DNA of 64,000 bases, taken from positions 307,430 to 371,429 of the forward strand of contig NZ_JASNRC010000005.1 in the NCBI RefSeq assembly GCF_030411995.1, given 5' to 3'. Positions 43,895 to 52,897 of the stretch are shown here, one piece after another. A program made the translations under genes and the position numbers. Source of the DNA: Massilia sp. YIM B02769. Lineage in GTDB: Bacteria > Pseudomonadota > Gammaproteobacteria > Burkholderiales > Burkholderiaceae_D. The notes under the pieces are model-generated. The model did not search any database. It saw nothing but the letters and a program-made list of their open reading frames with translations, and was not told the origin of the DNA. How positions within the stretch are numbered: position 1 is the stretch's first letter; every line of letters starts with the position of its first letter.

Positions 43895-45331
43895 TTACTC
43901 TCCCAGACGCTCGAACGCCGCCTGCACGCCGGCGCCGTAGGCCTCGTCGGCCCTGGCGCAGTTGGCCACGTGGCGCGCCTTGATCTCCGCCCTCACTCCA
44001 CGCATGGCGCGCGCCGTATTCTCGAACAGGACCATCTGCTGCTGCGGCGTCATCAAGCGGAACAAGGCGCGCGGCTGCGAATAATAATCGTCGTCGACGC
44101 GGTGGTTCCAGTGGTCGGCCGCGCCCTCCAGCGTCAGCGGCGGCTCGCGGAAGTCGCGCTGCTCCCGCCATTCCCCATGGCTGTTCGGCTCGTACGGCGT
44201 GGCGCCACCCATGTTGCCGTCGACCCGCATCGCGCCGTCGCGGTGATAGCTGTGGAAGGGACACTGCGGCGCGTTCACCGGGATCTGGTGATGGTTCACG
44301 CCCAGCCGGTAGCGCTGCGCGTCGCCGTACGAGAACAGGCGGCCCTGCAGCATGCGGTCGGGCGAGAAGCCGATGCCCGGCACGATGTTGGCCGGGTTGA
44401 AGGCAGCCTGCTCGACCTCGGCGAAGTAATTATCGGGATTGCGGTTCAGCTCCATCACGCCGACTTCGTGCAGCGGATAATCCGCATGCGGCCAGACTTT
44501 CGTCAAGTCGAACGGGTTGATGTGGTAGCGCGCGGCGTCGGCTTCCGGCATCACCTGCACGTACATGGTCCAGCGCGGGAACTGGCCGGCCTCGATGGCC
44601 TCGTACAAGTCGCGCTGCGCGCTTTCGCGGTCGCGGCCGATCAGGTCCCGGGCTTCGGCGTCGCTCAGATTCTCGATCCCTTGCGCGGTCTTGAAGGTGA
44701 ATTTCACCCAGTGGCGCTCGTTGGCGGCGTTGATGAAGCTGTAGGTGTGGCTGCCGAAGCCGTGCATGTGGCGGTGGCTGCGCGGCAGGCCGCGTTCGCT
44801 CATCAGGATGGTGACCTGGTGCAGGGCTTCGGGCAGCAGGGTCCAGAAGTCCCAGTTGCTGTCGGGGTTGCGCAGGCCGGTGCGCGGGTCGCGCTTGATG
44901 GCGTGGTTCAGGTCGGGAAACTTCAGCGGGTCGCGCATGAAGAAGACCGGCGTGTTGTTGCCGACCAGGTCCCAGTTGCCTTCTTCGGTATAGAACTTCA
45001 TGGCGAAGCCGCGGATGTCGCGTTCGGCGTCGGCGGCGCCGCGCTCGCCGGCGACGGTCGAGAAGCGCACGAACATCGGCGTGGTCTTGCCGACCTCGCC
45101 GAAGAAGCGCGCCCTGGTATAGGCGCTAATGTCGTGGGTGACGGTGAAGCTGCCCCAGGCGCCCGCGCCCTTCGCATGCATACGGCGCTCGGGAATGACC
45201 TCACGGTCGAAATGGGCCAGCTTTTCGATGAACCAGACATCCTGCAGCAGCATCGGTCCGCGCGGGCCGGCGGTCTGCACGTTCTGGTTGTCGGCAACGG
45301 GTGCGCCGGCGGCGGTGGTAAGGTTTTTCAT
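43895..45331 (-). CDS. katA: Haem catalase, clade 3 (small subunit)
   Basis: A 478-residue monofunctional catalase of normal small-subunit length, converting hydrogen peroxide to water and oxygen. The active-site His is in [15 protein letters not shown], the distal Asn in [13 protein letters not shown], and the proximal haem tyrosine in [13 protein letters not shown]. An [10 protein letters not shown] segment is also typical. The start at 45331 is preceded by AGAAG; the open frame upstream is not catalase-like. A DoxX gene lies upstream on the same strand, 82 bases away, and a good terminator follows. Confidence 0.96.
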   Translation of the reverse strand: MKNLTTAAGAPVADNQNVQTAGPRGPMLLQDVWFIEKLAHFDREVIPERRMHAKGAGAWGSFTVTHDISAYTRARFFGEVGKTTPMFVRFSTVAGERGAADAERDIRGFAMKFYTEEGNWDLVGNNTPVFFMRDPLKFPDLNHAIKRDPRTGLRNPDSNWDFWTLLPEALHQVTILMSERGLPRSHRHMHGFGSHTYSFINAANERHWVKFTFKTAQGIENLSDAEARDLIGRDRESAQRDLYEAIEAGQFPRWTMYVQVMPEADAARYHINPFDLTKVWPHADYPLHEVGVMELNRNPDNYFAEVEQAAFNPANIVPGIGFSPDRMLQGRLFSYGDAQRYRLGVNHHQIPVNAPQCPFHSYHRDGAMRVDGNMGGATPYEPNSHGEWREQRDFREPPLTLEGAADHWNHRVDDDYYSQPRALFRLMTPQQQMVLFENTARAMRGVRAEIKARHVANCARADEAYGAGVQAAFERLGE

Positions 45332-45413
45332 TGGTCTTCTTTCAGTGGTTGGAACCGGGGCAGCGTATAACGCCGCCGCCGGCTTGCCACCGGCCGAAAG
45401 ACCAGTCGACAAG

Positions 45414-45845
45414 TCAGCCTCGTGGCCGGCCTTTGACATCGACCCAGGCCACGATCAGGAAGGCGCCGACCAGGCCCAGGTGCTCGAAGAAGCCGTTTGC
45501 CGCCATCGTGCGCGCGGGCTCGGCCATTTCCCAGAAACGGTTGGCGACGAAGTTCGCGGCAAAGGTGAACAGCGCCAGGTACAGCGCCCCGGCCCAGCGC
45601 AGCACGCCGCACAAGATCAGCAGCGAGGCGCCGAGTTCGCCGGCGATGGTGAGCAGCGCCAGCGGCCGTTCGGGCGCCAGGCCGAAGTGGTGCATCTCGG
45701 CCAGCGCCGCCGGGAAGTCGACAGCTTTCGTCAGTCCGCCCTGGATGTAGGCGGCGCACAGCAGCAGGAGGAAGCACCAGTACAAAGGATGCGTGCGGCT
45801 TTGTTGGCGCTGGGTGGGGATGGCGTGGGCCAGGCGTTGATGCAT
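45414..45845 (-). CDS. DoxX-like membrane protein next to catalase
   Basis: A 143-residue four-helix membrane protein: [20 protein letters not shown], a [20 protein letters not shown] segment, [20 protein letters not shown] and [16 protein letters not shown]. It is DoxX-like but distinct from the copy at 31177. It is transcribed toward katA and may be co-transcribed with it, supporting a role in oxidative-stress physiology. Confidence 0.8.
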   Translation of the reverse strand: MHQRLAHAIPTQRQQSRTHPLYWCFLLLLCAAYIQGGLTKAVDFPAALAEMHHFGLAPERPLALLTIAGELGASLLILCGVLRWAGALYLALFTFAANFVANRFWEMAEPARTMAANGFFEHLGLVGAFLIVAWVDVKGRPRG

Positions 45846-45879
45846 GATCGCTCGTGGTGGATGGGTTGGGATAGGCGGC

Positions 45880-46239
45880 TCAGGCGGGAATCGCATAGCG
45901 CGACAGGTCGGGCCTCGGGACCGGAATGCCGGCGTCGGCCTGGCTGGCGGCCCGTTCCAGCAGGCGCCGCACGTGGGTGGCCAGCAGGCAGCGCCGCTTG
46001 CCCTTGCGGAAAAAGGCATGGCTGCCGCTGACCACGTAGCCGTCGTGGAAGGTCACTTCGAAGCCGACCGGCCGCCCATCGTGCAGGCTGCCCCAGCGCG
46101 CCAGCACGCGGTCGGCGCTGTAGAACTCGCCAAGCAAGGCGGTGGCGCTGGAAGGATTCCACAAGCGGATGCGCGCCACCTCGATCGGCTCGTCGGCAGC
46201 GAAGTCGGCGCCATCTGGCGGGTGGAGGCAGGCATGCAT
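45880..46239 (-). CDS. Hypothetical protein downstream of the VWA protein
   Basis: A 119-residue soluble protein I do not recognise. It contains GADFAADEPIEVARIRLWNP, a Trp/Gly-rich middle, FEVTFHDGYVVSGSHAFFRK and ends PVPRPDLSRYAIPA, compatible with a small beta-rich domain. The ATG at 46239 is chosen because the longer frame upstream is Arg/Ala-rich without family character; a start at 46299 is possible. It is the gene after the rtcB operon on the same strand, with 108 bases between, and may be its last member. Confidence 0.6.
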   Translation of the reverse strand: MHACLHPPDGADFAADEPIEVARIRLWNPSSATALLGEFYSADRVLARWGSLHDGRPVGFEVTFHDGYVVSGSHAFFRKGKRRCLLATHVRRLLERAASQADAGIPVPRPDLSRYAIPA

Positions 46240-46347
46240 GGTCGCGGTCCGGGCTGTTCTTGGATGTTGGACGCGCAAATTGGCGTCCGGTTCCAGCATA
46301 CGGACAGCAAGCATGCCTGCCCCCTGCCGGAAGGCAGGTTTTACCGC

Positions 46348-48177
46348 TCAAGCCACGTGGAACACCTCGCCCTGCGCGCGGAAGGGCAGGCGCCGGCCCT
46401 GCGGCAGCAGGTAGGCATGGTCCATCGCCGTGGCCAGCTTGCTCTCGCACTCGCCATCGGTGATCACCAGGATCGGGCCGGCACGCGGAAACGCGCCGCG
46501 CGCGGCCAGCTCGCGCAGGCAGTCGAACCCCGGCTGCAGCACGGTGCCGCCGCGCCCTTGCACGCGAAAGCGCTCCAGCAGGCGTTCCGGCTCGACCCAG
46601 CCGATGTCATAGGCGGCCGCGTCGCAGCAAACCAGGCGCACGGCCGCGACTTCGCGCGCCAGCGCATAGCTGGCAATCGAGCCCAGCGCCTTGCCGAGGA
46701 TGGCCGCGTCCATCGAGCCGGAGGTATCGAGCACAACGCCGAACACGCGGCTGGCGCGCGATTCCTCGTCCGGCCGCACTGTCGACGGTCGCGGGATGTC
46801 GGGCGTGGCCGACTGGCGGCGCGACGGCCGCGCATAGCTGCGGCGCCGCTCCGGCGGCGGAAAACGTTCGTCGAACCAGTGCGCCAGCCGCACGTCCCAG
46901 GGGATCGGCGGCTGGCTCAGGCTGCGGATTTCCTCGGCCAGGCCGGCCGGCACGGTGCTGCGCCCGGCCACCGTGGTGAAGCGCTCGAAGCCCTGCGCCA
47001 GCGCGCGCCGGCAATAGGTTTCGGCGTCGACGAAGATGCTGCCCTCGTCGCTGCCGATCAGGTCGGGCGCGCCCGGTCCACGCAGCGTGGCCAGCTTGCG
47101 CGCGCGGCGCATGTCGGTGGCCAGGCGGTCGTAGATCTCTTCGGCCGACTGGCCGGCCAGGCCGGCGTCGTGCAGCAGCCCCATCGCAGGCGGCACGCCG
47201 ATGCGCATGTCCACCAGCCAGCCATTGATCGCGAAGTCGCAGGCGATATTCCACAGCAGCGCGTCGCGGCCCTGGCACCGCGACGCGTGGTTCAGGCCCG
47301 CGTGCAGCAGCTCGTGCGCGAACACGAACAGGCACTCGTCGTCATCCAGCGGCGCGGCCGGGTTCATCCAGATGCGGCGGATGCCGACGTCGATGGCGGC
47401 CACCTGCACCTCGTAGCGCTGGCAGGAGCGCGGGTCTTCGTCGAGGTCGAAGCTGGCGGCCAGGGCGCCGAGCAGCGGATAATGGTCGATCAGGCGCCGG
47501 CGCGCACGCCCGGCACGCGTGACCGGGCCGGCGCCCGGGCCGTCCGCGCCCGAGGCCACCGCCAGCGCCCGGCCGACACCCTGGGCGATGCCGTCGGCCA
47601 GGCGCTCGCGCCAGTTGACGGGTTTGCGCCAAGACGGCGGCGCCGCGTCGAGTTCGCAGAACAGCGCGCCGCCCTGCGCGAGCTGTCCATGCCAGGCACG
47701 CAGGGCGGGCGGGCAACCGTCGACGCAGAACTGGCGCAGCAGCCCTTCGGCGCCGCCCGCCGGCAAGGGGTGCTCCGGGTAGTGCAGCGCGGTCGGCAGC
47801 GTGCCCAGGCGCAGCTCGTCGCAGAAGCGGTCAGCCACCAGGAAGCTGGCGATTTCCCACAGTTCGCGCGGCTCCTGGCGCCGCACCAGGCCGAAGCCGA
47901 GACAGGCGAGCAGGATGCCGAACATGCGCGCCCATTCGCCCGCGCTGGCCTGGCGGCTGGCGTGGGCCCACAGCGTGCCCTGGGGCGAGATCGCCGCCCA
48001 GCCCTCTTCCGCCACATGGCGCGCGTCGCTGTCGGCATACCTGTCCACTTCCGCGGCGACGTGGCCGAACACCGGGTGCGCCTGGACCAGCGCCCAGCCT
48101 TCGTGGCGGGCCTGGACGGCGATGGCGCCGGGCTTGGCGCGCGCGTTGCGGCCAGCGCGGCTTGCGCTGCGGCTCAT
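46348..48177 (-). CDS. Zinc-peptidase/VWA-like protein (DUF2201 type)
   Basis: A 609-residue cytosolic protein with two recognisable parts. The middle has a metallopeptidase motif, HELLHAGLNH at 288-297, typical of the putative metallopeptidase domain that precedes VWA-like domains. The C-terminal part is a von Willebrand A-like domain with the metal-ion adhesion site DTSGSM at 484-489 and a later ILVITDGE. A basic/proline linker (about 440-475) joins them. MoxR ATPases and VWA proteins work as pairs, the ATPase remodelling a client recognised through the VWA partner. Here the ATG overlaps the MoxR stop by ATGA, so the pair is coupled. Confidence 0.88.
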   Translation of the reverse strand: MSRSASRAGRNARAKPGAIAVQARHEGWALVQAHPVFGHVAAEVDRYADSDARHVAEEGWAAISPQGTLWAHASRQASAGEWARMFGILLACLGFGLVRRQEPRELWEIASFLVADRFCDELRLGTLPTALHYPEHPLPAGGAEGLLRQFCVDGCPPALRAWHGQLAQGGALFCELDAAPPSWRKPVNWRERLADGIAQGVGRALAVASGADGPGAGPVTRAGRARRRLIDHYPLLGALAASFDLDEDPRSCQRYEVQVAAIDVGIRRIWMNPAAPLDDDECLFVFAHELLHAGLNHASRCQGRDALLWNIACDFAINGWLVDMRIGVPPAMGLLHDAGLAGQSAEEIYDRLATDMRRARKLATLRGPGAPDLIGSDEGSIFVDAETYCRRALAQGFERFTTVAGRSTVPAGLAEEIRSLSQPPIPWDVRLAHWFDERFPPPERRRSYARPSRRQSATPDIPRPSTVRPDEESRASRVFGVVLDTSGSMDAAILGKALGSIASYALAREVAAVRLVCCDAAAYDIGWVEPERLLERFRVQGRGGTVLQPGFDCLRELAARGAFPRAGPILVITDGECESKLATAMDHAYLLPQGRRLPFRAQGEVFHVA

Positions 48178-49244
48178 GCCCGCACCTTGTCGCGTCCGGC
48201 CAGGCGCGGCAGGTCGCGCGCCACCTCGACCAGGAACCAGGCCGGCAGGCGCCCGCCCGCCTCGTCCTCGCTCATCACCGACTGCGCGATCTCGACGCTG
48301 ATGCGGGCCAGGTCGCGCAGCATGTCCTTGGCGCGCAGCGCCAGCGCCTGGTGGTGCGGGCGCACCGAGGCGTCGTCGGCCGGCAGTTCCTTGCGCAGGT
48401 GGGCGCGGAAGGACTGCGCCAGGAAGTACAGCACGTCGCGGTTGGCCGGGTCCGATGGCCAGGGCGCGTCGCCCTTCAGGATCGCGTGCAGGGCGTGCTT
48501 CTGGTGCACCTGCTTCAGGTAGCCCTTGAAGTGGCCGGCGTGGGCCGGCGTCAGCAGGCCGTAGGCCAGCGCCTCGACCATCTCTTCCTCCACGCCGTCG
48601 CCGAAGGAATGCAGGGCGTCCGACAGCATGTGCCAGCTGCGCGGCGTCGAGAACGGTTCCTCGTGCTTGGGCGGCTCGCTCCACAAGTGGTCGGGCCGCG
48701 TGCCGATGTATTCCAGCACCCAGGGGTGGATGCCGCCTTCCTGCGCCGCCCAGCCCAGCCACTGGCGATGGTCGGCGCGCAGGTGGATGTGGGACATGCG
48801 GTTGACCAGCGCCGACGGCATCGGCTTGACGATGGCCGCGTCCTTCGCGCGGTTGCCGGCGCCGATCACAACGGTGCCCTGCGGCAGGCGGTATTCGCCA
48901 ATGCGCTGCTCCAGGATCAGCGAATAAAACGCTTTCTGGATCTCGTGCGAGGAGGCGTTCAGTTCGTCGAGGAAGAGCACGAACGGCGCCGTGCGCACGA
49001 TCGCGGCCGGCGGGTAGAAGCGCGAGCATTCTCCGTCGATGCGCGGGATGCCGAGCAGGTCTTCGGGCGCGAGCTGGCTGCCGAGCAGCGACACGCACTC
49101 CATGCCGACCGAGTCGGCGAAGCGCTGCACCAGGGCGCTCTTGCCGATGCCCGGCGGTCCCCAGATGAAGACCGGACGCACGATGGCCACGTGCAGGAGA
49201 AAGTCGATGGCCTGCTGCTGATTGAGTTCGATTGCGGTTTGCAT
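48174..49244 (-). CDS. MoxR-type AAA ATPase
   Basis: A 356-residue AAA+ ATPase. Walker A is GPPGIGKS at 29-36, Walker B VLFLDE at 89-94, sensor-1 is in VVIGAGNRAKD, and an arginine-finger region ALVNRMSHIHL follows. It belongs to the MoxR branch, which acts as a chaperone with a VWA partner. Its stop overlaps the start of the zinc-peptidase/VWA gene, and its ATG lies seven bases after the rtcB stop, so all three are one operon. Confidence 0.92.
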   Translation of the reverse strand: MQTAIELNQQQAIDFLLHVAIVRPVFIWGPPGIGKSALVQRFADSVGMECVSLLGSQLAPEDLLGIPRIDGECSRFYPPAAIVRTAPFVLFLDELNASSHEIQKAFYSLILEQRIGEYRLPQGTVVIGAGNRAKDAAIVKPMPSALVNRMSHIHLRADHRQWLGWAAQEGGIHPWVLEYIGTRPDHLWSEPPKHEEPFSTPRSWHMLSDALHSFGDGVEEEMVEALAYGLLTPAHAGHFKGYLKQVHQKHALHAILKGDAPWPSDPANRDVLYFLAQSFRAHLRKELPADDASVRPHHQALALRAKDMLRDLARISVEIAQSVMSEDEAGGRLPAWFLVEVARDLPRLAGRDKVRA

Positions 49245-49251
49245 GTTGTTC

Positions 49252-50460
49252 TTATCCTTTGATGCAGATGACCTGGCGCAGCGTGTGCACCACCTCGACC
49301 AGGTCGGTCTGGTGCGCCATCACCTGTTCGATGTCCTTGTAGGCGGCGGGGATCTCGTCGACCACGCCGGCATCCTTGCGGCACTCGATGCCTTCGGTCT
49401 GGGCGGCCAGGTCGAAGCGGTCGAAGCTGCGCTTGGCTTCGCTGCGGCTCATGCGCCGTCCGGCGCCGTGCGAGCACGAGCAGAACGCGTCCGGGTTGCC
49501 CTTGCCGCGCACAACGTAGCTGCGCGCGCCCATGCTGCCCGGGATGATGCCCAGCTCCCCTTCGCGTGCCGAGATCGCGCCCTTGCGCGTCACGTACAGG
49601 CGCTCGCCGCCGTGGGTCTCGCGCGCCACGTAGTTGTGATGGCAGTTGATCGCTTCGCCGTCCAGGCGGAATGGCGGCACGTGGCGCGCCAGGGCCTCGA
49701 GCGCGCGGCGCATCATCTCGCTGCGGTTCAGCAGCGCGTAGTCCTGGGCCCAGTCGACCGCTTCCACGTAGTCGTCGAACAGGGTCGAGCCTTCGCTGAA
49801 GTAGGCCAGGTCGCGGTCCGGCAGGTTCACTTGGTGGCGCCGCATGTCCTTCTGCGCCGCCGCGATGAAGTAGCGGCCGATCACGTTGCCGATGCCGCGC
49901 GAGCCGGAGTGCAGCATGATCCAGACGCGCTCTTCCTCATCGATGCAGACTTCGACGAAGTGGTTGCCGCCGCCCAGGGTGCCGAGCTGGCAGATCCAGG
50001 TCTGCACGAACTTGCGCTGCATTTTCATGATGCCGCCGTGCTTCGCGACGATGCGGTCGAGGCGGTCGTTCAGCGGGCGGCCGGCGCGCGCATGGCTGGA
50101 GCCGCGCACCTTGTCCCAGTCGTGCTGGCCGAGACCGACCGGCACCGCCGCTTCGATGGCCGAGCGCAGGCGCGCCAGGTTGTCGGGCAGCTGGCTGGCC
50201 GTGAGCGTGGTGCGCACGGCGTTCATGCCGCAGCCGATGTCGACGCCGACGGCGGCCGGGATGACCGCGCCGCGCGTGGGGATCACGCTGCCGACAGTGG
50301 CGCCGATGCCGGCGTGGACGTCGGGCATGGCAGCGACGTGGGGATGGACGACAGGCAGGCTGGCCACGTTCAGCAATTGCTGCAGGGCCGCGTGGTCGAT
50401 GTCGTCGGTGTAGATGTGCACAGGGACGCGCGCCTTGTGCATGGTGGTAACGATGGGCAT
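49252..50460 (-). CDS. rtcB: RtcB family RNA ligase
   Basis: A 402-residue RtcB protein, which joins RNA ends bearing 2',3'-cyclic phosphate or 3'-phosphate to 5'-hydroxyl ends in RNA repair and tRNA splicing, using GTP and manganese. Family markers are all present: MPDVHAGIGATVGSVIPT, AVGVDIGCGMNAVRT (metal Cys), LGGGNHFVEV, MLHSGSRGIGN, NCHHNYV and the guanylylated-His motif CSCSHGAGRRMSR. AAGGA lies before the ATG at 50460. No rtcA or sigma-54 regulator gene (rtcR) is nearby; instead it heads a MoxR/VWA operon and is preceded by a structured leader. Confidence 0.95.
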   Translation of the reverse strand: MPIVTTMHKARVPVHIYTDDIDHAALQQLLNVASLPVVHPHVAAMPDVHAGIGATVGSVIPTRGAVIPAAVGVDIGCGMNAVRTTLTASQLPDNLARLRSAIEAAVPVGLGQHDWDKVRGSSHARAGRPLNDRLDRIVAKHGGIMKMQRKFVQTWICQLGTLGGGNHFVEVCIDEEERVWIMLHSGSRGIGNVIGRYFIAAAQKDMRRHQVNLPDRDLAYFSEGSTLFDDYVEAVDWAQDYALLNRSEMMRRALEALARHVPPFRLDGEAINCHHNYVARETHGGERLYVTRKGAISAREGELGIIPGSMGARSYVVRGKGNPDAFCSCSHGAGRRMSRSEAKRSFDRFDLAAQTEGIECRKDAGVVDEIPAAYKDIEQVMAHQTDLVEVVHTLRQVICIKG

Positions 50461-50518
50461 AACTTTCCTTGATGGGTAGTCATGCCGGAGGCCTGCCTGC
50501 GAACGCGCGTCCGCATAA

Positions 50519-50549
50519 AGCAAAACCCCGGCAAGTTTCCTCGCCGGGG
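50519..50549 (-). terminator. Terminator/attenuator in front of rtcB
   Basis: On the minus strand CCCCGGC (50549-50543) pairs with GCCGGGG (50532-50526) around a ten-base loop and is followed by TTTTGCTTT. It lies about 60 bases before the rtcB start and downstream of a good promoter, so it can end a short RNA or act as an attenuator. Confidence 0.8.
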
Positions 50550-50701
50550 TTCAGGGAAGGTCCGGCTCGGAGCGGCATGAGTGCCTGCCCCGAGCGCCAT
50601 GCGCTGGGGGCTATCTGTGCTGCGCTGTGCGCTGCGCTAGGTTGATAGCCGTACGTGGCATGCCCGTTCCTTTCCTTGTAAATCGGTTAATCGAATGATG
50701 A
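50519..50701 (-). ncRNA. Candidate structured leader RNA or small RNA upstream of rtcB
   Basis: Between the promoter (50708-50737) and the terminator (50519-50549) the minus strand can form several stems: GGCTATC with GATAGCC (50650-50644 with 50615-50609); CCCC-AGCGC with GCGCT-GGGG around a CAT loop (50609-50588), with one unpaired base; and, mutually exclusive with the latter, GCTCGG with CCGAGC further on. No family I know matches. It could be an attenuating leader, a free small RNA, or an RNA handled by the ligase itself. A short open frame (MPRTAINLAQRTAQHR) begins near 50661 after AAGGAAAGGAACGGGC, so a leader peptide is also possible. Confidence 0.45.
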
Positions 50702-50707
50702 GCTGTG

Positions 50708-50737
50708 ATTCTGAATCCGCCCGCCCAATGATGTCAA
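50708..50737 (-). promoter_or_regulatory. Sigma-70-like promoter for the rtcB leader
   Basis: On the minus strand a perfect -35 box TTGACA (50737-50732) is separated by 18 bases from CAGAAT (50713-50708), a fair -10 box. Transcription should start near 50700. There is no sigma-54-type -24/-12 element that I can see, although rtcB in enterobacteria is sigma-54 dependent. Confidence 0.6.
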
Positions 50738-50785
50738 GCTTTCATGATTGTCATCATTGAAACTGTTGTGTGAAATACACAGCCC

Positions 50786-51082
50786 TTATTGCGGATCGGG
50801 CTGGATGTATGTATCGAAGTTGGCGATGAAATCGTCGAGGTTGGCGCTCATCATGCCGCGGAACTGGGCCATGAAGTATTCCAGCGCTTCTTCCCGCTCG
50901 CCCTTCATGTTGTCGGCGTTGCCCGTGCCTTTTGCCAGCAGGAAGGCGTTGAAGCGGGCGGCGGCGAACAGTGTCGAGGCCGCGACTTCGTTCGCGGTGG
51001 CCGCGTCGCACTGGTCGTTGGCGACGTTGACGACAGCGTCGACACGCTGCCAGAACTCCGGGCCGGGGATGTTGTTGCTCAT
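50786..51082 (-). CDS. DUF3144 domain protein
   Basis: A 98-residue helical protein matching DUF3144 (FWQRVDAVVNVANDQCD, ATLFAAARFNAFLL-like core, EYFMAQFRGMMSANLDDFI). Function unknown; proteins of this family are small and cytosolic. The ATG at 51082 is close to the upstream JmjC-like gene's end (55 bases), and both are leftward. Confidence 0.85.
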   Translation of the reverse strand: MSNNIPGPEFWQRVDAVVNVANDQCDAATANEVAASTLFAAARFNAFLLAKGTGNADNMKGEREEALEYFMAQFRGMMSANLDDFIANFDTYIQPDPQ

Positions 51083-51137
51083 GATGGTTCCAGACTGTGG
51101 TTGAACGTTGAAATAATCCGGCCGGGCGGCGGTCGCG

Positions 51138-52115
51138 TTACACGTCCCGGCGTGACGCGCACTCTAGCACAAGCGGCGCGGCCGCTTTCCCCTCCAGCAC
51201 CACCGGCATCGCGCGCGACCAGCGGTTGGCCGACAGCGAGAACGCCAGCGAGCGCACCTGGTGGTACCAGCCGGCCGGCACGTACAGCATGTCGCCTGCT
51301 TCGACCACGACCTCGACCAGCGCCGCCTGGCGCGCCAGCGGATAGCGCTCGTAGTCCGGCGCGTCCGGGTCGAAGGGCGAGCCGAACAGCAGCGCATTCG
51401 CCTCGCGCGGATAGAGGAATTCGTCGTGGTGCGGCGGCGCCAGCCAGATGCGCTTGCCGCCCCAGACTTGTGCGAACAGGTTGTCGTCGTAGTCGCAATG
51501 CAGCGGCGTGACCGTGCCGGCCGGGCCCAGCCAGAAGCGCGGCGGGCCGGGCTTTTCCAGCCAGGCAGGCCAGTGGCAGAAGCGGTTCAGTTCGCGCAGC
51601 TCGAGGTTGCCGACATACGGCGGCAGCGCCTCGGCACCGGCGGCGGCCAGTTCCAGGTAGGCCAGCATCGACATGTCCCGCATCGCCCGGTCGGGGGCAA
51701 ACGCGGTATGGATGTAGTCGCCGACGCGGGCGCGCACCGGCAGCGCGCCGAATTCTTCGCGCAGGGCCTGGGGCGTCATGCCGCACAGGGGCCAGCGCTT
51801 CGCCGCGCCGTCGATCAGGAAGGGTGAACCAGCGGCGGCGCGGCGGCGGAAGTCGCGGGTGTCGCGGATGCGCACGCGCGGCACCGCATCGAGCGGCGGC
51901 AGCGTACGCGAGACGCTTTGTACCGCGTCGCGCATGGCGGCAATCGAACTGACGCCGCGCACCTCGGCATCGCGGCGCGCGCGGGCCGCCTGCCTGGCCT
52001 CCGGGTCCGCGCTCGGCGCGGTGTCGAGCACGGTGGGGCGCGGCGGCAGGCGCTCCAGGCCGGGCGCCGGTTGCGCTGCGTCCGCGTGCTCGTGATGGTA
52101 CTTCTTCTCTGACAT
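51138..52115 (-). CDS. JmjC/cupin-8-like oxygenase
   Basis: A 325-residue protein of the cupin-like JmjC (2-oxoglutarate/Fe(II)-dependent oxygenase) group. The iron-binding HxD is in TVTPLHCDYDDNLFAQVWG, and the distal His is in MLYVPAGWYHQVRSL; a Lys for 2-oxoglutarate is likely in GGKRIWLAPP. The N-terminal ~75 residues are charged and probably flexible. Bacterial members hydroxylate proteins or small molecules; the target is unknown. The ATG at 52115 is chosen since the sequence before it lacks family character. Confidence 0.82.
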   Translation of the reverse strand: MSEKKYHHEHADAAQPAPGLERLPPRPTVLDTAPSADPEARQAARARRDAEVRGVSSIAAMRDAVQSVSRTLPPLDAVPRVRIRDTRDFRRRAAAGSPFLIDGAAKRWPLCGMTPQALREEFGALPVRARVGDYIHTAFAPDRAMRDMSMLAYLELAAAGAEALPPYVGNLELRELNRFCHWPAWLEKPGPPRFWLGPAGTVTPLHCDYDDNLFAQVWGGKRIWLAPPHHDEFLYPREANALLFGSPFDPDAPDYERYPLARQAALVEVVVEAGDMLYVPAGWYHQVRSLAFSLSANRWSRAMPVVLEGKAAAPLVLECASRRDV

Positions 52116-52243
52116 GTGCTTCTCGCCCCGGCTGCCCGGGCGCTTCTCAAACGCGTAGGGGAGACAGCATAGCGCATGCGGCTGTCCGATTGCCAGCGCG
52201 GCCCATTCCGTGGATGATCCTGTTTTTGCCAACCCGCGCCGTG

Positions 52244-52897
52244 ATGACCACTTACCACCCCTGCCCCGACGACGACGGCCGCCCCGTCGTGATCCGCCAG
52301 CCGTCCACGCCCACGCCCTTGTCGCACTGGGACGACGCCAGCCGCATCGCCACCGTGCTGCCAGGCGGCAGCCTGCCGCCCATGCTGAACGGCCTGGCGT
52401 TCGCGCCCTGGGCCGATGCGCCCGCCGTCAGCGAGGGCTGGAGCGCCTGTGTCGCCGGCATCGGCATCGAGGAGCCGCCTTTCGTGCTGCCGGCCGGGAT
52501 GGCAGCTGCCGCCGGCGCCGTGATCCTGGAAGACGACGGCCGCGTGTGGCTGGTGGCGCCCTCGAATGGCTTCGGCGGCTACAGCGCCACTTTCCCCAAG
52601 GGCCGGGTCGATCCGGGCACCAGCCTGCACTGCGCCAGCGTGCGCGAAGCCTTCGAGGAGTCGGGGCTGCAGGTACGCGTGGAGGCCTTCCTGCTCGACG
52701 TGCGGCGCACCCTCACCTATACCCGCTACTACGTCGCGCGCCGCATCGGTGGCAGTCCGGCCGCCATGGGCTGGGAATCGCAGGCGGTCCACCTGGTGCC
52801 GCTGGCCCGGCTGCGGCAGGTGGCGGTGCATCCGAACGATGCGCCCTTGATCGCCGCGCTCGAAGACTGGCTGGCCTGCCATGGACCTGCACGCTAG
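52244..52897 (+). CDS. NUDIX hydrolase
   Basis: A 217-residue NUDIX protein. The NUDIX box reads GRVDPGTSLHCASVREAFEESG: the catalytic REAFEESG is intact but the first conserved Glu of the consensus is replaced by Thr. NUDIX enzymes cleave nucleoside diphosphates linked to another group. A GTG at 52241 and an in-frame ATG further upstream are possible starts. The end overlaps the next gene by 17 bases, so the two are probably coupled. Confidence 0.85.
   Translation: MTTYHPCPDDDGRPVVIRQPSTPTPLSHWDDASRIATVLPGGSLPPMLNGLAFAPWADAPAVSEGWSACVAGIGIEEPPFVLPAGMAAAAGAVILEDDGRVWLVAPSNGFGGYSATFPKGRVDPGTSLHCASVREAFEESGLQVRVEAFLLDVRRTLTYTRYYVARRIGGSPAAMGWESQAVHLVPLARLRQVAVHPNDAPLIAALEDWLACHGPAR

Noticed and set aside
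46306..46343. Terminator after the zinc-peptidase/VWA gene
   Set aside because: The CCTGCC/GGCAGG hairpin is followed by TTTT only on the plus strand, where no gene needs terminating; on the minus strand it lacks a T-run.
45844..48522. An 892-codon plus-strand frame opposite the VWA and MoxR genes
   Set aside because: The minus strand there encodes clear Walker, HELLH and DxSxS motifs; the plus-strand product has no recognisable feature.
50661..50700. Sigma-54 promoter expected for rtcB
   Set aside because: I saw no GG-N10-GC -24/-12 element in a suitable position, and no rtcR regulator gene nearby; a sigma-70-like promoter is present instead.
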